Shown here: positions 22,124-26,668 of the stretch, in pieces
Layout of the letters: the number at the start of each line of letters is the position of its first letter
Numbering within the stretch: position 1 is the first letter of the stretch
NCBI GenBank assembly: GCA_002690445.1
Contig: NZER01000114.1
Location: forward strand, 1 to 26,668
Source of the DNA: Candidatus Pacearchaeota archaeon
Lineage (GTDB): Archaea; Nanoarchaeota; Nanoarchaeia; Pacearchaeales; GW2011-AR1
Length of the DNA stretch: 26,668 nt
Reading direction: 5' to 3'
The notes under the pieces: model-generated
Database searches by the model: none
What the model was told of the DNA's origin: nothing
The model's input: the letters and a program-made list of their open reading frames with translations, nothing else
Made by a program: the position numbers and the translations under genes

Positions 22124-22147
22124 CTCGGACACAGCATAACCAAAAGC

Positions 22148-22159
22148 GCCATATATGGC
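22148..22159. promoter_or_regulatory. Dispersed palindromic site 4a (GCCATATATGGC)
   Basis: A perfect 12-bp palindrome, identical to the core at 24641-24652. Its centre is 30 bp upstream of the scaffold-like start (22123), and a second, weaker copy lies 17 bp further away. The gap, 65 bp between the minor head gene and the scaffold gene, contains nothing else evident. Candidate operator or promoter. Confidence 0.55.
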
Positions 22160-22164
22160 AAAGC

Positions 22165-22176
22165 GCCACATGTTTT
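22165..22176. promoter_or_regulatory. Dispersed palindromic site 4b (GCCACATGTTTT), degenerate
   Basis: Its left half, GCCACATGT, is identical to the left half of site 3 read on the minus strand. The right half is degenerate (7 of 12 to GCCATATATGGC). Its centre is exactly 17 bp from that of site 4a, as for the pair in front of the amidase gene, which is the main reason for listing it. Confidence 0.35.
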
Positions 22177-22188
22177 TCGAGGCTGGTG

Positions 22189-22854
22189 CTAACCCCGGAG
22201 GCGGATGTTTGCCAGGACGATGTCCCTCATTTCGGCCACCTCCTCGGGCGTGAAAGTCATCAGCCGAAAGAGCCGCTTGCTGCCGCCGGTAACGACCGCG
22301 CCGCCTCCGCTCACCTTGCCACCGCCGACCCCCTTGCCCGCATACTGCATGTAGAGCGCCTTGTCCCGATTGCGGAACGACCGGCGCGCGACCTTCCCGG
22401 TCTTCGTGAGCTTCCCGGTCTTCACCTTCTGCCGCTTGTCCGTGCCCGCGAAGAACAAGCGCAGATCGATGCCGCGCTTCGTCGCCTTCACCTGTGGAGT
22501 GAGCGACTCCCACATCGCGCCCGTGAATTTGCCGTCGCGCTTCGGCCTGGCGCCGGCGCGCACCTTCGCCTGAGCATAGGAGCCGTGCAAGCGCACGAGC
22601 TCTCTCTTCCCGTTGACCGTGATCCAGCGGAACTTCTCACCGCCCTGGAAGCGGCCGTCGTGCACGGACGCGAAGTGTGCACCGGGTGCGAGCGGAGGGA
22701 TCCGCTTGCCTGTTCCGTCCCTGCCCTGATTGACGATCCGGTCCTCGAGCCGCTTCATCGCGTAGCGGGCAACGTGGTCCCATGTCTGTCGCCTGCTCGC
22801 GCCGCGGAAACGCCAGCGCTTCGGGCGCAGCGTGACCGACACCTTCTTGAGCAC
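22189..22854 (-). CDS. Minor head / virion morphogenesis-like basic protein
   Basis: This 221-aa very basic protein follows the portal with a 1-bp overlap (TAGTG). An early helix (HVARYAMKRLEDRIVNQG) and then DGTGKRIPPLAPG resemble the start of phage morphogenesis (Mu gpG-type) proteins. RDGKFTGAMWESLTPQV followed by IDLRLFFAGTDKRQK, and a late NRDKALYMQY and RLFRLMTFTPEEV, resemble tail-completion or head-tail joining proteins with FTG-x-M-x-x-S motifs. The two reminders conflict on exact role. It ends 12 bp before the second of two palindromes. It is likely structural rather than enzymatic. Confidence 0.55.
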   Translation of the reverse strand: MLKKVSVTLRPKRWRFRGASRRQTWDHVARYAMKRLEDRIVNQGRDGTGKRIPPLAPGAHFASVHDGRFQGGEKFRWITVNGKRELVRLHGSYAQAKVRAGARPKRDGKFTGAMWESLTPQVKATKRGIDLRLFFAGTDKRQKVKTGKLTKTGKVARRSFRNRDKALYMQYAGKGVGGGKVSGGGAVVTGGSKRLFRLMTFTPEEVAEMRDIVLANIRLRG

Positions 22855-24629
22855 TAGCTGCGCTCAACGTCGGGAGATCGCGCCACACCAGCGGGCGCCG
22901 CGTCAGCGGGAGGCCTTCCGGGTGCGCGCCCCGGCACCGTCGCCTCGGGAATGGTCGGGACGAAGCCACTGCCGACCGAGCCCATGATCGCTTTCGCCTG
23001 GTCGTGCGTGAGGTTGAACATGACCACCAGCTGCCCGAGGCCGGAGTCGAGCGGGATCTGCCCGGTGGCCACGCTCAGGACAATCGCGGCGGCGGCGTTC
23101 AGCTGGGCGCCGTTGAGCACCGATGCCTCCTCGACCTGCGGCACGCCCTCCTCCGCTTCCTGGTCCAGGCCCAGCGCGATGGCGATCCGCTGTTCGGCGT
23201 CGCTGCGCGTGACGCCCTCGCGTCGCATACGCACCTCGGTCGGAGAGGTGACGCCGTGCCGGATGTCGAGCTCGTTTGCCTGGGTGTCCTGGAACCGGTC
23301 CACGACCTCGGGCAGCGGCGCGAACTCCACGCCCAGGGTGACGTCGGGCGAGTATCGCGTCCGCTTCAGGTCTTCGGCCCAGTGGTTCGCGACGACCCTG
23401 TGGACCTCGAACGTCCGCTTCAGAGCCCGGCGGTAGAACGGCAGCACCTTCGTCCGGCGCACCTGGAGGGCGTGCTGCTCGAGCTTCTTGGCGGCGAGGT
23501 TGCGCGTCGAGCTGTTGGGCTCCCACATGTCCGCCGGCATGCTCTCGGCCACCGCAGAGGCGCGCAGGTCGAAGTTGAACGCGCTGATCAGCAGCTCGAG
23601 CTTCGGGTCCGCGTTCACGTAGCTGAAGTCGAAGTCGACGTCCAGCGTCTGGATCGGCTTGTCGGGCCCAAGCGGGAGCTTCTTGATGTCTGGCGCGCCC
23701 TTCACCACCGGCTGACTGTGGATCTGGTGGCGGAGGTGATGGTCGAGGTCGCAGAACTTGATGTCGGCGGAGAGCTGCTGGTGGTACCAGGCCTTGTTCG
23801 CCGTCACCCAGAAATCGCCCTTGGCCGGCTTGCGGTCACGCCACACCACGAGCGGGTGCAGGCCGTAGTCGTTCACGTTGTCCGTGAACAGCGGATTCCT
23901 GTAGAGCTGGCCGGTCTTGTCGTGGAGCCAGCAGCGCCACTCGGTGTCGATCACACGCCCCCAGGCGTCCCGGGTGTCGACGCGCTGCCACGTGTAGAAC
24001 AGATCCTCCTCGGCAGCCCTGGACACGCTGTCGTTGCGCTGAGGCAGGCAGACCATCACGTGCGGCGCGCCTTCGAGGGCGCTCGGGGAATCCGGGTCCT
24101 GGTCGACGTCGACCTCGTAGGGCGCGTGCACCTCCCACTGGAGACGCCCTCGGCGGATGCACGGCTGCACGAAGACCTGGCGCATGCCGGAGTTGATCCA
24201 GCTCTCGGCCGTCTGCAACTGGACGTCGAGCTCGAGGGATTCGACATCTCGGGACCACTGAATCTGCTGGGCATCGTCCTCGGGCAGGCGCTTGCCGTCC
24301 CCATCGACGAGATACGTCTCGGGCAGCTGGTGGAAGACGACACCGAGCCGGTCCGCGTACATCTGCACGAGCGGAAAGAACCGGTGCCCCGCCTCGTCTT
24401 CGTTCCAGGTGCGGGAGGCGTCGGGGTACAGCACCGCGAGCCGGGCCTCGAGCTGCGAGCGGTGGTCTCCATCGAGGAAGGAGTGCAGGTCTTGCAGAAG
24501 ATCCTTGCGCGCCGTGGCCGCCTCTTGCCTGGCCCTGGAGAGCGCGTCGACGACCACGGTGCGGGCAGTGGACTCCCAGAGACTCGGCGCCGTCTCGAAG
24601 CGCTTCCAGATGGTCAGAGAGCTCGGCAC
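22854..24629 (-). CDS. Portal protein, 591 aa
   Basis: The portal is the dodecameric ring at the DNA entry vertex. Evidence: size, position between large terminase and scaffold, and a characteristic spread of features: the helical N-terminal part with YPDASRTWNEDEAGHRFFPLVQMYADRLG (about 69-98, clip/wing region), and the central SWINSGMRQVFVQP and HAPYEVDVDQDPDSP. A stretch of Trp-rich strands (WRCWLHDKTGQLYRNPLFTD) precedes the helices with VESMPADMWEP to RTKVLPFYRRALKRTFE that form the crown/stem. The start is uncertain: GTG 24629 is the only start codon in this frame before an upstream stop, but it has no Shine-Dalgarno. A strong one precedes an out-of-frame ATG 49 bp upstream. Confidence 0.85.
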   Translation of the reverse strand: MPSSLTIWKRFETAPSLWESTARTVVVDALSRARQEAATARKDLLQDLHSFLDGDHRSQLEARLAVLYPDASRTWNEDEAGHRFFPLVQMYADRLGVVFHQLPETYLVDGDGKRLPEDDAQQIQWSRDVESLELDVQLQTAESWINSGMRQVFVQPCIRRGRLQWEVHAPYEVDVDQDPDSPSALEGAPHVMVCLPQRNDSVSRAAEEDLFYTWQRVDTRDAWGRVIDTEWRCWLHDKTGQLYRNPLFTDNVNDYGLHPLVVWRDRKPAKGDFWVTANKAWYHQQLSADIKFCDLDHHLRHQIHSQPVVKGAPDIKKLPLGPDKPIQTLDVDFDFSYVNADPKLELLISAFNFDLRASAVAESMPADMWEPNSSTRNLAAKKLEQHALQVRRTKVLPFYRRALKRTFEVHRVVANHWAEDLKRTRYSPDVTLGVEFAPLPEVVDRFQDTQANELDIRHGVTSPTEVRMRREGVTRSDAEQRIAIALGLDQEAEEGVPQVEEASVLNGAQLNAAAAIVLSVATGQIPLDSGLGQLVVMFNLTHDQAKAIMGSVGSGFVPTIPEATVPGRAPGRPPADAAPAGVARSPDVERS

Positions 24630-24640
24630 GTCTGGATAGT

Positions 24641-24652
24641 GCCATATATGGC
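24641..24652. promoter_or_regulatory. Dispersed palindromic site 5 (GCCATATATGGC)
   Basis: A perfect copy of the 12-bp palindrome, with GTGCCATATATGGC as the wider core and GCGACTTTC flank. Its centre is 17 bp upstream of the portal GTG, nearly the same distance as site 2a to the amidase ATG. It lies inside the 159-bp terminase-portal spacer, downstream of the strong Shine-Dalgarno/ATG. Candidate operator or promoter. Confidence 0.55.
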
Positions 24653-24665
24653 GACTTTCTGCTAC

Positions 24666-24692
24666 GATGCCTGGGCATCGGGATTACCTCCT
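24666..24692 (-). promoter_or_regulatory. Strong Shine-Dalgarno and ATG in a hairpin, out of frame with the portal
   Basis: AGGAGGT lies at 24692-24686 on the minus strand and an ATG follows 7 nt later (24678-24676). The ATG is inside a perfect 6-bp hairpin (GATGCC-CA-GGCATC on the minus strand, 24679-24666). Translation from it would use a frame different from the portal, open to 23836, coding for a basic start (MPRHRSRKSPYMAL). Reaching the portal frame would need a +1 shift or a one-base deletion. Whether this is a leader peptide, a frameshift or a sequence error is open. Confidence 0.4.
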
Positions 24693-24710
24693 GACTCCTG
24701 CGGTGGAGTG

Positions 24711-24738
24711 AAAACAAAGTGGGCTCGGGCTTCCCGAG
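24711..24738 (-). terminator. Terminator-like hairpin after large terminase
   Basis: On the minus strand CTCGGG-AAG-CCCGAG (24738-24724) forms a perfect 6-bp stem with a 3-nt loop. It is followed after a few bases by the T-rich CTTTGTTTTC. It lies about 50 bp downstream of the TerL stop, the expected place to end the terminase transcript before the portal unit. Confidence 0.5.
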
Positions 24739-24788
24739 TCGGCATTCGGGAGCCAGGGCGTTGGGTGCCGCTGTGGCCCCCGTGGCTT

Positions 24789-26174
24789 TTAAGCAACCTC
24801 TCGCAGATGGACTCGCATGTGGCTGTACCGGATGTCGCAGTAGTACTCCGCCGCGTTGCAGGCGTGGCTCCACAGGCTCTCCTGAATCGGGCGGTCGAGA
24901 TAGACGTCATCGCCCTGGATCCTCCGCTCGACCCACTTGTAGTTCGTGAAGCAGCGCAGCACCGGCCGGTTGCTCTTCGTGACGCGAAGGGTCGGCGCGA
25001 AGAGGAACCGGCGCCGGCCCTTCGCGTCCTGTAGCCGCCACCGCAGGGTGTTGATCCGCCGCTTCCTGTCGTCGTTGTTCTTCACGCGCCGATGCGAGAC
25101 CTTCCCCCGCCACCACTTGTAGGACTCGATGCGCGCGTCCTTCGGGTTGTAGTCCACCACCACGTTGTCGATGTCGTCCGGGTGGATCCCCAGGTGGCGC
25201 TTCAGGTACTCGACGAGCTCGCCGCAGAACTTCTCGGGCTGGATGCCGTCCCGGATGAACTCGGCGAAGACGACGTCGGTGTCCGTGGCCGGGTTGTACT
25301 CCGACAGCAGCGCGTGATACGAGCCGCCCCAGTCGATCATGAGGTTCCACTCCCGGCGGCCGGTCTTCTCGGGGTCGAGCTTCCAGCCCTGGGCGAGGCT
25401 CTCCAGGTCGTCGAACTCGAGCGCGTAGACCGCGCCCTCCGGAGGGAGGATCTCGCCGTCCAGCTTCACGCGCGCTTCGCGCCGGCTCATCGTGGCCCGC
25501 CGGCGCTCCACGTAGTCGCCGTCGGCGTAGGTCGGGTTGGTCTCGGTCTTCGCGTGGACCATCGCGTACTTCGGGTCCTCGCTCGCGATCCGCTCCTTGA
25601 AGATGCGGGCCACGCCCATGCCGGCGATCCCCGGCGTGCTGGTGACGATGTAGAACAGGCGAGGGCTCCGGCGGTCACGCAGCCGGTTGTCGAGCAGGTG
25701 GAAGCCGCCCTCCGGATCGTCGGCCTCCTCCGCCTCGTCGAACCAGACGCCGGCGGCGTTCATGCCCGCGAAGCGCCCGGCGTCGGTGGCGATGAACTTG
25801 ATCGTGTCGCCGCTGATCAGCCGGATCTCCCTCGGGTGCGTCTTCAGCGGCTTGCCCTTGATCAGGGAGAAGCCGTTGATCGAGGCCATCTCGTCGAGGA
25901 TCGCGAGGATGTGCCTCCAGGGTGCCGCGTCGATCAGCTGGTAGGATGGCGCTCCAACCAGGTAGGTGAGTTCGCCGTCGCGGCCAGCCTCCTGCATAGC
26001 TTCCCGGTTCTCGAAGATGTTGAACAGGAACTGCCAGGACCCGGCCCAGCTCTTCCCGGAGGCGAGGCCGCCGACCATGTACGTGTAGGTGTGCTCGAAG
26101 GCGGCGGCGTGGAACTCGGCCTGCGGCTCAGAGGGCGCCGTGTCCGGGTCGATGCCGTAGGGGCACCAGAACAC
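24789..26174 (-). CDS. Terminase large subunit (TerL), 461 aa
   Basis: TerL pumps DNA into the prohead and cuts it. The N-terminal ATPase has the Walker A-like GGLASGKS (35-42) and the Walker B-like VWFDEAEE (143-150). STSTPG (178-182) is in the coupling motif position. The C-terminal RNase H-like nuclease has MIDWGG (D281) and VVVDYN (D341) as probable metal ligands, and a third acidic residue near the end could be in the DDVYLDR region. GTG 26174 starts 3 bp after the small subunit stop, with no better upstream start before that stop. Its C-terminus YSHMRVHLREVA is followed by the terminator-like hairpin. Confidence 0.9.
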   Translation of the reverse strand: MFWCPYGIDPDTAPSEPQAEFHAAAFEHTYTYMVGGLASGKSWAGSWQFLFNIFENREAMQEAGRDGELTYLVGAPSYQLIDAAPWRHILAILDEMASINGFSLIKGKPLKTHPREIRLISGDTIKFIATDAGRFAGMNAAGVWFDEAEEADDPEGGFHLLDNRLRDRRSPRLFYIVTSTPGIAGMGVARIFKERIASEDPKYAMVHAKTETNPTYADGDYVERRRATMSRREARVKLDGEILPPEGAVYALEFDDLESLAQGWKLDPEKTGRREWNLMIDWGGSYHALLSEYNPATDTDVVFAEFIRDGIQPEKFCGELVEYLKRHLGIHPDDIDNVVVDYNPKDARIESYKWWRGKVSHRRVKNNDDRKRRINTLRWRLQDAKGRRRFLFAPTLRVTKSNRPVLRCFTNYKWVERRIQGDDVYLDRPIQESLWSHACNAAEYYCDIRYSHMRVHLREVA

Positions 26175-26177
26175 GCA

Positions 26178-26618
26178 TCACGCGGCCTGCGTCAGCAAAG
26201 GCCTCGAGGACTTCACGCCCTCGAACTTCGCGGTTCGCGGTCCCTTCTCGAGTCCGAGCTGCTCGCCGATCTTTACGACCGTGGCGAGCGAGTCGCACAG
26301 GCTCTTCATCCGAGACTGCTGGAGCCGCTTGTGGTAGCGCTCGAGCGCCTCGTACTCCTTCTTCTTCAGCTTCGGGTCGAGCATCTTCTTCAGCACCTCG
26401 GTCTCGTCGACCACCAGTGCGATCAGCGTCTGCCGGCAGAGCATCAGCGTCTCGGCTGAGGAGAGGTGCTCCGCCTCCTCGAACACCTTGCGGGCGTTGC
26501 CCTCGAACATCGCCGCGAAGAGCTCGGGCGCCTTGCTCGCCCGGACCTCGTCCTTCCCGCCGGGCTTGGACCGCTGGCGCCGGCGGCTGACCTTTCGACC
26601 GGTCGAAACCTTCGGCAT
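26178..26618 (-). CDS. Probable terminase small subunit (TerS), 146 aa
   Basis: The gene directly before TerL in phage genomes normally encodes the small subunit, which recognises the packaging site. This 146-aa protein fits in size, with a basic N-terminus (MPKVSTGRKVSRRRQRSKPGGK), then helices (APELFAAMFEGNARKVFEEAEHL, SAETLMLCRQTLIALVVDETEVL, KKKEYEALERYHKRLQQSRMKSLCD) suited to an oligomerising coiled-coil core. No sequence match to a named family was possible by eye, so the name rests on context. ATG 26618 has a G-rich stretch (GAGGGGG) about 10 nt upstream. Confidence 0.65.
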   Translation of the reverse strand: MPKVSTGRKVSRRRQRSKPGGKDEVRASKAPELFAAMFEGNARKVFEEAEHLSSAETLMLCRQTLIALVVDETEVLKKMLDPKLKKKEYEALERYHKRLQQSRMKSLCDSLATVVKIGEQLGLEKGPRTAKFEGVKSSRPLLTQAA

Positions 26619-26668
26619 CAGTGCGCGACCCCCTCGGATCTGCCCTTTTTTGGGCGATGGGCTACGCC
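26619..26668. other. Upstream gap of the terminase unit, cut by the window edge
   Basis: Fifty bases upstream of TerS are present. They hold a G-rich ribosome binding site-like stretch and a small inverted repeat, GCCC-T6-GGGC (26642-26655, plus strand). No copy of the CATATATG-type palindrome is present, although one could lie just outside the window. Confidence 0.4.

Noticed and set aside
23836..24678. Frame starting at the strong SD/ATG upstream of the portal
   Set aside because: The start signal is noted as a finding, but as a gene the translation is basic and low-complexity and lies over the well-supported portal.
23004..25034. A 676-codon open frame on the plus strand opposite portal and TerL
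   Set aside because: Composition (Val/Leu/Arg/Asp-rich) is typical of a GC-driven shadow frame, and the opposite strand encodes clear portal and terminase proteins.
26642..26655. GCCC-T6-GGGC as a terminator upstream of TerS
   Set aside because: Stem of only 4 bp with no T-tract after it on either strand; too weak to call.

Overview
The window is a GC-rich segment of a tailed double-stranded DNA bacteriophage or prophage with siphovirus-type organisation. The signature genes are a TerL-like terminase with Walker A and B and a nuclease domain, a portal, a Mu gpT-like major capsid protein, a tail tube protein, a slippery-run tail assembly chaperone pair, a tape measure, distal tail proteins and an amidase endolysin. 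No integrase, tRNA, CRISPR array or insertion sequence was seen. The host is probably a GC-rich Gram-negative bacterium, because two products look like lipobox lipoproteins next to an amidase lysis cassette. One of them carries five Cys/Asp metal-binding repeats of the MopE type plus a von Willebrand A domain, an architecture most familiar from Myxococcota and related lineages. The host assignment is inference.

Layout. Positions 1-437 hold the start of a leftward gene that runs off the window, two inverted repeats and a small leftward ribbon-helix-helix gene. Positions 438-686 are a divergent regulatory gap with an operator-like palindrome and a promoter-like pair. Positions 687-2684 are a tight rightward operon: a small HTH protein, two small phage proteins, a second HTH protein, an RNA ligase of the RLIG1/DUF5565 type with all nucleotidyltransferase motifs, and an unknown protein with an internal 33-bp tandem duplication. 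It meets the leftward genes convergently, with 3 bp between stop codons.

Everything from 26618 down to 2688 reads leftward in classical order: small and large terminase, portal, minor head protein, scaffold-like protein, two head proteins, major capsid, small Zn-ribbon-like protein, connector-type proteins, tail tube, G/GT chaperones, tape measure, two related distal tail proteins, a large tail hub, several beta-rich tail-tip proteins, a LamG-like protein, then the amidase, two or three small membrane proteins, a small lipoprotein, an unknown protein, a 35-aa membrane peptide and the MopE/VWA lipoprotein. Most neighbours overlap by 1-4 bp.

The most interesting non-genic signal is a family of palindromic sites related to GTGCCATATATGGC. 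Each of the four gaps longer than 50 bp inside this leftward cluster (6335-6397, 7547-7599, 22124-22188, 24630-24788) carries one or two copies just upstream of a start codon, and another copy precedes the leftward gene at the left edge. They divide the cluster into at least five transcription units and look like a phage-wide operator or promoter regulon. The spacer between terminase and portal also holds a terminator-like hairpin, and a strong Shine-Dalgarno/ATG that is out of frame with the portal.
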